From positions 62,001 to 126,000 of the forward strand of contig JAUMMZ010000022.1 of NCBI GenBank assembly GCA_031296755.1: a stretch of DNA of 64,000 bases, written 5' to 3'. Made by a program: the position numbers and the translations under genes. The notes below the pieces were generated by a model, which made no database searches, was not told where the DNA came from, and was given only the letters and a program-made list of their open reading frames with translations. The DNA comes from Collinsella sp. (GTDB lineage Bacteria; Actinomycetota; Coriobacteriia; Coriobacteriales; Coriobacteriaceae). This document shows, in pieces, positions 51,739-60,861 of this stretch; the stretch's first letter is position 1, and each line of letters starts with the position of its first letter.

Positions 51739-52431
51739 ATGTCGTATACGGTGACCGAGGCCACGGTCGTCTTTCCCGATAAGAAGGCGGCCTCCTCGTT
51801 CTCGAGCGGGTATGCGTCCAAAAAGCCTTGCGCGCATATCGATTGTGAGCTTGAGGGCGGTTTTGAACGGTCCATTTGGATTCCCGTGCGGGTCGCGCGC
51901 CTGTATGTCAAAAACCGCCTCGATCTTCCCTGTGATTGGGACAACTTTCGTGAGGCGGTGCAGATCATCGAGCGTAAATGTGCACTTACCATGGTGACCG
52001 AGATGTTATCGCGCCGCGAACATGCGACGGGTGAGGTCCGTGACAAGCTGGCTCGCTACGGCTTTCACCAGCCCGCGATCGATTTCGCCGTCGAGCGCGC
52101 CACCGAGTATCGCTTTTTAGACGAGAACCGCTTTTGCTCGTACTTTATCGAGGAACGCAAGCGGCGTGGTTGGGGACAGCGTAAAATCGAGACCGAGCTC
52201 AAGCGCCGTCATGTCGTGCTCGATGACATTCCCGGTTATCCCGAGGATTATTTTGCCGTCGAAGACGATTTGGCGCGTGCGTCAGCCCTGCTCGCTAAGC
52301 GGCGTGTTCCAGAGACGCGCGGATTCGAAAAAATGGTTCGGTTTTTGATGGGCAAGGGCTTTTCGTATCACATCGCCGCCGATGCCGTTAAGGCACGTCT
52401 CGATGCCGAATGTGAGGAATGTGCGCTTTAG
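51739..52431 (+). CDS. recX: RecA regulator RecX
   Basis: 230 residues; small helical-repeat protein that limits RecA filaments. Shows the RecX pattern LSRREHATGEVRDKLARYGF, FLDENRFCSYFIEERKRRGWGQRKIETELKRR and MVRFLMGKGFSYHIAADAV. An N-terminal domain of about 85 residues precedes the repeats. Operonic with recA. Confidence 0.92.
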   Translation: MSYTVTEATVVFPDKKAASSFSSGYASKKPCAHIDCELEGGFERSIWIPVRVARLYVKNRLDLPCDWDNFREAVQIIERKCALTMVTEMLSRREHATGEVRDKLARYGFHQPAIDFAVERATEYRFLDENRFCSYFIEERKRRGWGQRKIETELKRRHVVLDDIPGYPEDYFAVEDDLARASALLAKRRVPETRGFEKMVRFLMGKGFSYHIAADAVKARLDAECEECAL

Positions 52432-52493
52432 GCGTATGCGTTTTGTGGCCCTGCCGTTCACCGCGTTTTAGCCGCCGTGCCGGGGCCATTTAT

Positions 52494-52688
52494 TTGACAG
52501 TTGTTGTGGTTCAACGTACGATAAACACTGTCATTTGCTTTGTGATATGTGCTCATCTGTGATGAGTTTGTTTATATGTTTATCTGTATCCGACCCGCAT
52601 AAGCTGCGCCCATATTACTCAAATGTCGCGAGCCGTTCGTAAGGACGGTTCGCTTTGTTGTGTAACGAATCCATAAAAAGGAGTGAGC
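52494..52688 (+). promoter_or_regulatory. rny promoter and leader
   Basis: TTGACA (52494-52499), 17-bp spacer, TACGAT (52517-52522): the best consensus promoter in the window. The leader of about 160 nt contains a hairpin near 52629-52653 (CGAGCCGT with ACGGTTCG) shortly before AAAAAGGAG. Confidence 0.75.
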
Positions 52689-54239
52689 ATGCCTATCATC
52701 GCAGCGCTCGTTGGCATCGTTTTGGGTGCCATCGCCGCCATTGCCTACATGCGCACCGCCAAGCAGGGTAGTCTTCACGAGGCCGACGAAAAGATCCAGT
52801 CGGCACACGCACAGGCTGAGTCCCTGATCGGTGATGCTAAGCGTCAGGCCGAGACCCTCAAAAAAGAGGCTCTGCTCGAGGCTAAAGAGGAGATCATCAA
52901 GAACAAGCAGGCCGCCGAGGCCGAGGACAAGCAGCGTAAGAGCGAGATTCGTACGCTCGAGAACCGTGTGATGCAGCGCGAGGAGTCCCTTGATCGCCGA
53001 AACGACGCTCTCGACAAGCGTGAGCACCAGCTGTCCAGCCAGGCCGGTCAGGTCGAGAAGCGCTCCCGCGAGCTTGAGGAGCTCTGCGCCAAGCAGACCT
53101 CCGAGCTCGAGCGTATCGCCGACCTGACCCGTGAGGACGCCCACAAGGAGCTCCTCGATAAGGTTCGCGGCGAGGTCACCCACGAGGCTGCCACGATCAT
53201 TCGCGAGTCCGAGCAGCAGGTTCGCGCCGAGTGCCACAAGACCGCCCAGGAGATTCTGTCCCTGGCGATTCAGCGCTGCGCTGCCGACCACACAGCCGAG
53301 GTCACCGTTACCTCCGTGCACATTCCCTCTGATGACCTCAAGGGCCGTATCATCGGTCGCGAGGGTCGCAACATCCGGACCTTCGAGCAGGTTTCCGGCG
53401 TCAACCTCGTGATCGACGACACGCCTGAGACCGTCGTTCTTTCGAGCTTCGACCCGGTCCGTCGTGAGACCGCCCGTGTTGCCCTCGAGAACCTCATCGC
53501 CGACGGCCGCATTCACCCCGCCCGCATTGAGGAGATGTATCACAAGGCTGCCGACCTGGTTCAGCAGCGCGTGCGCGAGGCTGGCGAGCAGGCTGCCTTT
53601 GATACCGGTATCCACGACCTGCACCCCGAGATCGTCAAGACCCTTGGTGCCCTGCGCTACCGTACCTCGTTTGGTCAGAATGTGCTTCAGCACTCCCTCG
53701 AGGTCTCTGATCTGTGCGGCGTGATGGCTTCCGAGCTTGGCCTGGACGTTGTGACCGCTAAGCGCGCCGGCCTGCTGCACGACCTGGGCAAGGCAATCGA
53801 CCACGACGTCGAGGGCCCGCATGCCGTCATCGGCGCCGAGCTTGCCCGCCGTTATGGCGAGAAGCCCGTTATCGTTCACGCTATCGAGGCTCACCATGCC
53901 GATGTCGACCCCAACACGGTGCTCGATGTCCTGGTACAGGCCGCCGATGCCGTCTCCGCCTCTCGCCCCGGTGCCCGTCGCGAGTCTGCCGAGAACTACA
54001 TCAAGCGTCTTGAGAAGCTCGAGGAGATTGCCAACTCCCATGAAGGCGTCGAGCGTACCTATGCCATGCAGGCTGGTCGCGAGGTCCACGTCATGGTTCA
54101 GCCGGACAAGATCTCCGATGCCCAGTCCACGGTCCTGGCTCACGATATCGCCCATCAGATCGAGGAAGAGATGGAGTATCCCGGTCAGGTGCGCGTCGTC
54201 GTGATTCGCGAGAGCCGCGCTGTCGATATCGCTAAATAA
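52689..54239 (+). CDS. rny: Ribonuclease Y
   Basis: Membrane-tethered endoribonuclease that starts mRNA decay. 516 residues: an N-terminal TM (IIAALVGIVLGAIAAIAYM), a long coiled coil (about 25-180), KH domain (GRIIGREGRNIRTFEQVSGV), and HD domain (LQHSLEVSDLCG, AGLLHDLGKAID). ATG 52689 preferred over GTG 52683 because AAGGAG overlaps the latter. The next gene starts 1 bp after the stop. Confidence 0.97.
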   Translation: MPIIAALVGIVLGAIAAIAYMRTAKQGSLHEADEKIQSAHAQAESLIGDAKRQAETLKKEALLEAKEEIIKNKQAAEAEDKQRKSEIRTLENRVMQREESLDRRNDALDKREHQLSSQAGQVEKRSRELEELCAKQTSELERIADLTREDAHKELLDKVRGEVTHEAATIIRESEQQVRAECHKTAQEILSLAIQRCAADHTAEVTVTSVHIPSDDLKGRIIGREGRNIRTFEQVSGVNLVIDDTPETVVLSSFDPVRRETARVALENLIADGRIHPARIEEMYHKAADLVQQRVREAGEQAAFDTGIHDLHPEIVKTLGALRYRTSFGQNVLQHSLEVSDLCGVMASELGLDVVTAKRAGLLHDLGKAIDHDVEGPHAVIGAELARRYGEKPVIVHAIEAHHADVDPNTVLDVLVQAADAVSASRPGARRESAENYIKRLEKLEEIANSHEGVERTYAMQAGREVHVMVQPDKISDAQSTVLAHDIAHQIEEEMEYPGQVRVVVIRESRAVDIAK

Positions 54240-54240
54240 C

Positions 54241-55326
54241 ATGAGCGACGCGAACGAGCTCATCTCATTTATCGCGTCGATGTCGGGGGAGGGCAACCTT
54301 CGCGTCGAGGAGAACCTTGGCGAGGGGTATGTCCGCCTCCGCGTTTCGGAGGCCGAGCGGCGCCAGGCAAAACACGACATTCAGCATGTCGAGGATATCG
54401 TCATCGAAATGCTCCGTAATGCTCGCGATGCCGGCGCCGACAAGGTCTATCTCGCCACGACCAAGGAAGATGGCGTCCGCACGCTTGTCTTTCTGGATAA
54501 CGGTTCGGGCGTTCCGCAGGATATGCAAGAGCGAATCTTCGATGCTCGCGTTACCTCAAAGCTCGAGAGCATGAAGATGGACCGTTGGGGCGTTCACGGT
54601 CGTGGCATGGCATTGTTTTCGATCAAGCAGAACACCGACGAGGCCCGTGTGGTCACGTCCGGCGTCGATCTTGGTTCAGCCTTTAAGGTGAGCGTTGCAG
54701 CCGACCGCCTCAGCGAGCGTGCCGATCAGTCCAGCTGGCCCCAGGCCGTCAAGGATGAGGACGGACGTTATGTCTGTGCTCGCGGCCCGCATAATATTAT
54801 TCGCGCTGCCTGTGAGTTTGCGCTCGAGGAGCTGCGTGGTTGCGATGTTTATCTTGGTTCTCCGTCTGAGATTGCCGCGACCCTTTATGCTCAGGCGACA
54901 AGTCGGCTCGATACGTCTCGTCTCCTGTTCATTGACGACGAGAGCGAGCTTCCGGTTGTCGACCGTTTAGGCCTTGCCTCCGATGCCGAGGACTTTATCC
55001 GCATCTGTTCGGGTTTGGGTCTTGAGATGTCCGAGCGCACGGCTCATCGCATTTTGGCAGGGCAGATTAAGCCCGTTCGCGGTGTGACCGCGCGTCTGCT
55101 GCGCGAGCGTGATTCGTCTTCGCATGCGCCGGCTCCTGTCGATCTCGCGAAGGATCGTCGCGGGCTACGTATTGCCAAGGATGACATGGCACAGTTTTCG
55201 CGTGCTGTGGAGCGCGACTTTAATGACCTTGCCGCCCGGTACTATCTCAACCTTTGCGGCGACCCAAAGATTCGCGTTTCGCGTGATCGAATCACCGTGA
55301 CCTTCGATCTTGCCAAAGAGGAATAG
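54241..55326 (+). CDS. Stand-alone GHKL-type ATPase of unknown function
   Basis: 361 residues. The N-terminal third is a GHKL ATP-binding fold: N-box EMLRNARDAG (Glu about 56, Asn 60), G1 FLDNGSGVP (Asp 86), G2 GVHGRGMALFSIKQN (117-131). There is no histidine-kinase dimerisation helix, no sensor domain and no MutL or gyrase transducer that I can recognise. The C-terminal two thirds contain an ATLYAQATSRLDT region and a final RDFNDLAARYYLNL stretch with no known motif. It is 1 bp after rny and about 75 bp before spoVS, so probably transcribed with RNase Y. Confidence 0.75.
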   Translation: MSDANELISFIASMSGEGNLRVEENLGEGYVRLRVSEAERRQAKHDIQHVEDIVIEMLRNARDAGADKVYLATTKEDGVRTLVFLDNGSGVPQDMQERIFDARVTSKLESMKMDRWGVHGRGMALFSIKQNTDEARVVTSGVDLGSAFKVSVAADRLSERADQSSWPQAVKDEDGRYVCARGPHNIIRAACEFALEELRGCDVYLGSPSEIAATLYAQATSRLDTSRLLFIDDESELPVVDRLGLASDAEDFIRICSGLGLEMSERTAHRILAGQIKPVRGVTARLLRERDSSSHAPAPVDLAKDRRGLRIAKDDMAQFSRAVERDFNDLAARYYLNLCGDPKIRVSRDRITVTFDLAKEE

Positions 55327-55400
55327 TGTCTTTACCGAGTCCACTCGGTACGATAAAGTTATTGCAGTTAAAACGTACTTTTAAACGCAGGAGTTTCTTC

Positions 55401-55718
55401 ATGGATTGCCTGAAGGTATCAAGCAAATCATCGCCCGCGTCCGTTGCCGGCGCCATCGCCGGCATGGTCAAGGATGGTGTACCCGTCAACATCCAGTGTG
55501 TCGGTGCCGGTGCTGTCAACCAGGCCATTAAGGCCGTGGCTATCGCGCGCGGTTTTTTGATTCCAACCGGTTTTGATATTTCCTGCGCGCCCGTGTTCTC
55601 CGATATCCTCATTAACGGGGAGTCGCGCACGGCCATCCGCCTTTCTATCTACGTTCACCAGATCAATCGAGCTGCTATGGATAACGTCGTCATGGATGAT
55701 GTTAAGCCTGTGGCATAG
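55401..55718 (+). CDS. spoVS: SpoVS-family protein (Alba-like)
   Basis: 105 residues. KVSSKSSPASVAGAIAGMV, VGAGAVNQAIKAVAIARGFL and NGESRTAIRLSIYVH match SpoVS nearly throughout. SpoVS affects septation and sporulation in Bacillus and has an Alba-like fold with probable nucleic-acid binding. Relatives occur in non-sporulating bacteria such as Thermus. ATG 55401 has GCAGGAG upstream; about 16 residues extend past the usual C terminus. Confidence 0.92.
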   Translation: MDCLKVSSKSSPASVAGAIAGMVKDGVPVNIQCVGAGAVNQAIKAVAIARGFLIPTGFDISCAPVFSDILINGESRTAIRLSIYVHQINRAAMDNVVMDDVKPVA

Positions 55719-55767
55719 CTTCTGCTTGCCTCGATTCGCCTCCCTTCCATCGTTAGGACTTATGCAC

Positions 55768-57138
55768 ATGGACCAGCGTTCCGTACGCGATATTCTTGCC
55801 GGTAAAACCTACTTTATCCGCACCTTTGGCTGCCAGATGAATCAGCACGACTCCGAGCGTGTGAGCGGTCTGCTCGATTCGTATGGTTGCCTCATGGCGC
55901 TCGATCCCGAGCATGCCGATATCGTTGTCTTCATGACATGCTGTGTGCGTGAGGCCGCCGATACTCGCCTGTACGGTCAGTGCAATTCCTGCAAAAGCCT
56001 GCCGCCTTCGCCTTCGGGCAAGCGTGTGGTTGCCGTGGGCGGCTGCATCGCGCAGCGTGATGGCGAGGGCCTTCTCACCAACGTCGATAACGTCAATGTC
56101 ATCTTTGGCACGCATTCTATCGCACATGTGGCCGAGCTCATTGCCGAGGCGTTCCTTGACGGCAAGCGTCATATCCGCACCAATGAGCATGAGGATACGG
56201 ATGCCATGAGCATGCCGTGGCATCGCGAGACCCAGTATCACGCCTGGGTGCCCATCATGACGGGCTGCAATAATTTCTGCACCTATTGCATCGTGCCGTA
56301 CGTGCGCGGTCGCGAAAAGAGCCGCCCCTTCGAGGAAATTGTCGACGAGGTGACCGGTTTGGTGCGCCAGGGCGTGCGTGAGATTACACTGCTGGGCCAA
56401 AACGTTAACTCATATGGTCGCGATCTGTTTGGCAAGCCGCGTTTTGCCGATCTGCTACGTGCCGTGGGCGATACGGGTGTGGAGCGCATCTTCTTCACGT
56501 CTTCGCATCCCAAGGATCTACTGCCCGAGACCATCGACGCTATGGCCGAGACGCCTGCCGTTATGCCGCAGCTGCACTTGGCCGTCCAGTCAGGTTCGAC
56601 TCGGATCCTCAAAGAGATGAATCGCCGTTATACACGCGAGGACTATTTGGGCCTGGTCGATCGCATTCGCAACCGTATGCCCGATATCGCGCTCTCGACC
56701 GACATTATCGTTGGCTTCCCGGGCGAGACTGAAGAAGACTTTGAGCAGACGCTCTCGCTTGCCGAGACGGTCCGCTATGCCCAGGCCTATACCTTCATCT
56801 ATTCCAAGCGCGCCGGTACCCCGGCCGCCGAGATTGACGATCCTACGCCGCATGAGGTTATTCTCGAGCGTTTCAACCGCCTGGTTAAGGTTATCGAGAC
56901 CACGGCACACGAGTATAACCAGGGTGAGCTTCATACTGTGGTGCCGGCGCTCATTGAGGGAACGAGTAAAAAGAACGACGCGGTCCTGCTGGGCAAGAGC
57001 CCCAAGAATCAGACCGTGCATGCGCCTATCCCCGAGGGTTGCAGCATCGATCAGCTTGTTGGCAAGATCGTTGATGTTGACGTTGACGTTGCCAAGACCT
57101 GGTATTTGTCCGGCTCCGTTGTGGGCGAGCCGCGCTAA
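55768..57138 (+). CDS. miaB: tRNA-2-methylthio-N6-dimethylallyladenosine synthase MiaB
   Basis: Radical SAM enzyme that adds the methylthio group to i6A37. 456 residues: FIRTFGCQMNQHDSER, TCCVREAADTRLYG, radical SAM motif CNNFCTYCIVPYVRGRE, TRAM domain at the C terminus. ATG 55768 has AGGA 9 nt upstream; ATG 55762 is too close to it. Its substrate is made by MiaA, whose gene overlaps the stop. Confidence 0.95.
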   Translation: MDQRSVRDILAGKTYFIRTFGCQMNQHDSERVSGLLDSYGCLMALDPEHADIVVFMTCCVREAADTRLYGQCNSCKSLPPSPSGKRVVAVGGCIAQRDGEGLLTNVDNVNVIFGTHSIAHVAELIAEAFLDGKRHIRTNEHEDTDAMSMPWHRETQYHAWVPIMTGCNNFCTYCIVPYVRGREKSRPFEEIVDEVTGLVRQGVREITLLGQNVNSYGRDLFGKPRFADLLRAVGDTGVERIFFTSSHPKDLLPETIDAMAETPAVMPQLHLAVQSGSTRILKEMNRRYTREDYLGLVDRIRNRMPDIALSTDIIVGFPGETEEDFEQTLSLAETVRYAQAYTFIYSKRAGTPAAEIDDPTPHEVILERFNRLVKVIETTAHEYNQGELHTVVPALIEGTSKKNDAVLLGKSPKNQTVHAPIPEGCSIDQLVGKIVDVDVDVAKTWYLSGSVVGEPR

Positions 57139-58076
57139 TGGTTTCTCCCGGGGCAGGTCTTTCCGCCGTTGCGATCGTCGGTCCGACGGCGGTTGGTAAG
57201 AGTGATGTTGCCGACCGTTTGGCCGCTCGTCTTTCGTCCGAAGTGCTGTCGTGCGATGCGATGCAAATCTATCGCGGCATGGACATCGGTACCGCAAAGA
57301 TGGCGCCCGATGAGTGTACGGCGCCGCTGCGTCTCGTCGACATTGTAGAGCCGGGTGTGGCATATTCTGCTGCGCTTTATCAGGCTGACGCTCGCGCGCA
57401 TGTTGAACGTCTCCTTGGTTTGGGTTGCCTGCCGGTTTTTTGCGGAGGTACGGGGTTCTATCTCAAGGCCGCCCTCGATGAGATGGACTTTCCCTCGGGC
57501 GAACTTGAGGACGATCGCCGTGCGGGCTATCAGGAGCTTGCCGAGCGCATTGGCGAGGAAGAACTGCATGCCCTGCTTGCCGAGCGCGACCCAGAATCGG
57601 CTGCTGTTATTCATCCCCATAATGTGCGCCGTGTGATTCGTGCGCTCGAGATGCATGATGATGGTATCTCCTATGCACAGCAAAAAAGTCAGTTTAGTGT
57701 TCCGCGCGAGCATTATCATGCTCTATGGTTTGGTCTGACGCGTAATCGCGAGGTGCTCTACGAGCGCATTAACCTGCGCGTCGATCTGATGTTTGAACAG
57801 GGTCTTGTCGATGAGGTTCGCGGTCTTATGGACCAGGGGTTGGGAGATGCCCTGACGTCGATGCAGGCAATTGGCTATAAAGAGATTATCGATGCTTTCA
57901 ATGGCGTGATTTCTATGGATGAGGCTCGCGAACTCATCAAGATGCGTTCGCGTCGCTATGCCAAACGCCAGCTTTCGTGGTTTAAACGCGATGATCGCAT
58001 CGTGTGGTTCGATATGGACAAGTTTACGATCGATGAGGTCGTTGAGGACATCCTGCATTGTATTGAGGCTGCCTAA
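57138..58076 (+). CDS. miaA: tRNA dimethylallyltransferase MiaA
   Basis: Transfers dimethylallyl to A37 of tRNA. 312 residues: VGPTAVGKSDVADRLA, SCDAMQIYRGMDIGTAK, FCGGTGFYLKAAL, and the C-terminal RRYAKRQLSWFKRD. TAATG overlap with miaB shows coupled translation. The prenyl donor derives from the DXP pathway genes at 3.5-7 kb. Confidence 0.97.
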   Translation: MVSPGAGLSAVAIVGPTAVGKSDVADRLAARLSSEVLSCDAMQIYRGMDIGTAKMAPDECTAPLRLVDIVEPGVAYSAALYQADARAHVERLLGLGCLPVFCGGTGFYLKAALDEMDFPSGELEDDRRAGYQELAERIGEEELHALLAERDPESAAVIHPHNVRRVIRALEMHDDGISYAQQKSQFSVPREHYHALWFGLTRNREVLYERINLRVDLMFEQGLVDEVRGLMDQGLGDALTSMQAIGYKEIIDAFNGVISMDEARELIKMRSRRYAKRQLSWFKRDDRIVWFDMDKFTIDEVVEDILHCIEAA

Positions 58077-59365
58077 TGGCCCGTTTCCCCCTTGTTCCTA
58101 CGGCACCCGAGCCCGAGCGTGCCATATTAGTTGGTGTTGAGTGGCGCGACAATGCGTGGCCGCTCGATCGCTCGCTTGATGAACTGGAGCGCCTTGCCCA
58201 TACGGCTGGTGCCCGGTGCGTGGCGCGCCTGTCTCAGCGTTTGGTAAAGCCGTATCCTAAATCGTTTATCGGTTCCGGTAAGGTTGAAGAGCTGTGCGGC
58301 CTGGTGCATCGCATGGATGCGGATGTTGTTATCTTCGATGACGATCTGACGCCCTCACAGCAGTCCTATCTTGAGAAAGCCGTGGGTGAACCTGTCAAGA
58401 TTATTGACCGTACGGCGTTGATTTTGGATATCTTTGGTCTGCATGCTCAGACGCGCGAGGGACGTCTACAGGTACAGCTGGCACAGCTTCAATATTTGTT
58501 GCCTCGTCTGCGTGGCATGTGGAGCCATCTCGCCAAGGAACAGACGCGCGGCGGCATCGGTTCGCGCTTTGGGCAGGGTGAAAGCCAGCTCGAGGTTGAC
58601 CGTCGACTCATTCGCAATAAGATTGCCGCGCTTCGTCGTGAGCTTAAGCAGGTTGAACAGCGTCGCGATGTCCAGTCCAAGAGCCGCATTGAGTCACCGG
58701 CGTTTCGCGTCGCGTTAGCCGGTTATACCAATGCCGGTAAATCGACGTTGCTCAATCGCCTGACCGGCTCTACGGTACTTTCGCAGGACAAGCTGTTTGC
58801 TACGCTCGACCCGACGACGCGTTCGTATCGCCTGCCCGGCGGTCGCGGCATGACGATTACCGATACCGTCGGCTTTATTCAAAAGCTGCCGCATGGTTTG
58901 GTCGATGCCTTTAAATCGACGCTGTCCGAGGTGTTGGGTGCCGATTTAATTCTCAAAGTCGTAGATGCGTCTGACGAGGACTATGAGCGACAGCTGGAGG
59001 CTGTCGACCGCGTGCTTGATGAGATCGGCGCTGGAGAGCGTTTAACGCTGACCGTATTCAATAAGATCGATCTTTTGGATAGTGTTGATCGATTGAGCTT
59101 CCGTCGTCGCTATCCCGAGGCCGTGCTGTTCTCGGCCCAGACGGGCGAGGGACTCGACGATCTCGTCGACCGTATTGCTCGTGAGGCGGCTGCTACCGAT
59201 GTGTTGCTCTCTGCTGATATCCCGTATCGTGAGGGCGCCCTCATCACGCTGGTGCATGAGCAGGGAACCCTTTTGCACGAGGAATATCTTGAGGACGGCG
59301 TTCGTATTGTGGCGAAACTGCCGGCCCGTATTGCACCGCGGCTCGAGCGTTATCGCACCGAGTAG
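58076..59365 (+). CDS. hflX: GTPase HflX
   Basis: Ribosome-splitting GTPase. 429 residues: N-terminal domain (VVIFDDDLTPSQQ), a glycine/glutamine-rich helical linker (GGIGSRFGQGESQLEVDRR), G1 GYTNAGKSTLLNRL, G3 DTVGFIQKLPH, G4 NKID. Overlaps the miaA stop. miaA-hflX is a conserved pair. Its end overlaps the convergent minus-strand gene by 16 bp. Confidence 0.96.
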   Translation: MARFPLVPTAPEPERAILVGVEWRDNAWPLDRSLDELERLAHTAGARCVARLSQRLVKPYPKSFIGSGKVEELCGLVHRMDADVVIFDDDLTPSQQSYLEKAVGEPVKIIDRTALILDIFGLHAQTREGRLQVQLAQLQYLLPRLRGMWSHLAKEQTRGGIGSRFGQGESQLEVDRRLIRNKIAALRRELKQVEQRRDVQSKSRIESPAFRVALAGYTNAGKSTLLNRLTGSTVLSQDKLFATLDPTTRSYRLPGGRGMTITDTVGFIQKLPHGLVDAFKSTLSEVLGADLILKVVDASDEDYERQLEAVDRVLDEIGAGERLTLTVFNKIDLLDSVDRLSFRRRYPEAVLFSAQTGEGLDDLVDRIAREAAATDVLLSADIPYREGALITLVHEQGTLLHEEYLEDGVRIVAKLPARIAPRLERYRTE

Positions 59366-60054
59366 GCGAGCTCCAAAATGCCCAGAATGATGGGCTGATG
59401 CAGCAGATAAAAGGGGAGTGCATGACGTCCAAGGCTGGCGAGCGCCGGGACGGGATTGGCGTAGGCCCAGCTTGGGGCGGGATGTTCACATCTTTGAGCG
59501 GTACACGCAGCAAAGTATCCTGTGAGATACATGAATATGAACGGGATGATTGGATAATAGTCGCCTGAAACGAACCAGGGGCCGGGAAATCCTAGCCACG
59601 CCAAATAGGGGAATGAATAGGTCGATTTCGGGATGCCCCATGTCGCTGCGAAGAGGGCGAGGCATATCGCAATGCCCCACGTGCTGGGCACTTTCTTAAG
59701 CATCGGTCGTGCTACGGCTGCCACAGCGGTACACGCCGCCATGCAATAAATGATGCCAAAGTTCACTGAATCGTCGACAGATACGAGCGTTGTTGCAATC
59801 CAGACGACCAAAGCCGCGGCAGCGTACTTGGCCGCTCGTTTAGCATTGTTGCGTGAGAGCGTGCACATCCAACCCGCGATAAACAAAAATACCCAGCTGA
59901 TACTAGCGCGCCAGATGTCTTGAAAGACAGTCTGGGTAAACCAGGGCATATCCCAACCGTACAGGTAGGCGAGATCGTAGCAAGCGTGAAAACCTGCCAT
60001 TGAAATCATCGTAAACCCGCGGACGGTATCAAAGATGGTGATGCGTTTTTGCAT
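59350..60054 (-). CDS. DUF1624 / heparan-alpha-glucosaminide N-acetyltransferase-like membrane protein
   Basis: 234 residues, about six to seven TM segments. Starts ITIFDTVRGFTMISMAGFHACYDLAY, the mark of the DUF1624 acyltransferase group (OpgC/NagX-like), and ends with LGRHALPFYLLHQPIIL. Presumed acyl transfer across or onto a membrane-side substrate; the real substrate is unknown. Its ATG overlaps the lexA stop, so it is co-transcribed with lexA and may be SOS-linked. Confidence 0.8.
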   Translation of the reverse strand: MQKRITIFDTVRGFTMISMAGFHACYDLAYLYGWDMPWFTQTVFQDIWRASISWVFLFIAGWMCTLSRNNAKRAAKYAAAALVVWIATTLVSVDDSVNFGIIYCMAACTAVAAVARPMLKKVPSTWGIAICLALFAATWGIPKSTYSFPYLAWLGFPGPWFVSGDYYPIIPFIFMYLTGYFAACTAQRCEHPAPSWAYANPVPALASLGRHALPFYLLHQPIILGILELAYSVR

Positions 60055-60698
60055 TACGAGAACCGGCGCATCAAGCCGACGACTTTGCCCAGGATAACGG
60101 GATTCGTTGCATAGATAGGCTCCATGGTGTCATTCTCAGGCTGCAGGCGTACGCGTCCCTGTTCCTTGTAGAACGTCTTGACGGTCGCTGAACCATCAAT
60201 CATGGCCACGACAATTTCGCCGTTCATGGCACTCTTTTGTTCACGGACGATGATGTAATCGCCATTGAAGATGCCGACATTGATCATTGAGCTCCCATGC
60301 ACCTCAAGGATAAAGGAACCCTGATCAGTGGCGATTTCGGTCGGGATAGTAAAAGTGTCTTCGATATTCTGCTCGGCCAGAATGGGAATCCCAGCCGCGA
60401 CGCGACCAACGAGCGGTAGCGAGACCGTTCCGCGAGGTGCGGTGGGCTCGTCAGATTTAGAAATTGAGACAGAGGAACCGTCCTCGTTAAAGAGTTCCAG
60501 GGCGCGCGGTTTAGTGGCATCGCGCTTGAGTAGCCCGCGCGCCTCCAGGGCAGATAGATGGGCGTGCACGGTGCTGGGGGAGGAAAGGCCCACGGCAGAA
60601 GCTATCTCGCGCACGCTGGGTGGATAACCCTTTTCCTGCTGATATTCCTTGATGAAGTCGTAAATTTGCTGCTGACGCTTGGTAATTTTGCGAGCCAT
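60054..60698 (-). CDS. lexA: SOS repressor LexA
   Basis: 214 residues. N-terminal winged helix (KRQQQIYDFIKEYQQEKGYPP, SVREIASAVGLSSPSTVHAHL), Ala-Gly cleavage site in GRVAAGIPI, catalytic Ser in HGSSMINVGI, catalytic Lys in SATVKTFYKEQ. Start at 60698 (MARKITKR) with AGAGAGG 8 nt upstream; an in-frame start 7 codons earlier has no such site. Two LexA boxes lie in the upstream region shared with the LysM gene. Confidence 0.97.
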   Translation of the reverse strand: MARKITKRQQQIYDFIKEYQQEKGYPPSVREIASAVGLSSPSTVHAHLSALEARGLLKRDATKPRALELFNEDGSSVSISKSDEPTAPRGTVSLPLVGRVAAGIPILAEQNIEDTFTIPTEIATDQGSFILEVHGSSMINVGIFNGDYIIVREQKSAMNGEIVVAMIDGSATVKTFYKEQGRVRLQPENDTMEPIYATNPVILGKVVGLMRRFS

Positions 60699-60743
60699 CA
60701 GGGCATCCTCTCTACCCATGTCAAACAAATGTTCGAATTTTGC

Positions 60744-60790
60744 TTGACAGGAACAACTGTTCGAAGATAATAATAACCGAACATTCGTTC
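60744..60790 (+). promoter_or_regulatory. SOS-controlled divergent promoter region with two LexA boxes
   Basis: Plus strand: TTGACA (60744-60749), 16-bp spacer, GATAAT (60766-60771). Box 1, GAACAACTGTTC (60751-60762), is in the spacer; box 2, GAACATTCGTTC (60779-60790), covers the expected transcription start. Both are GAAC-N4-GTTC. They are placed to control the LysM gene-nrdR-dut unit and also lexA on the minus strand. Confidence 0.85.
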
Positions 60791-60861
60791 TCGCGCTAGA
60801 CATTTTTGTCCGCGCGGCTTGATAAAACTGTTCTCAGCAAAACACGCGAGAGGAGAACATG

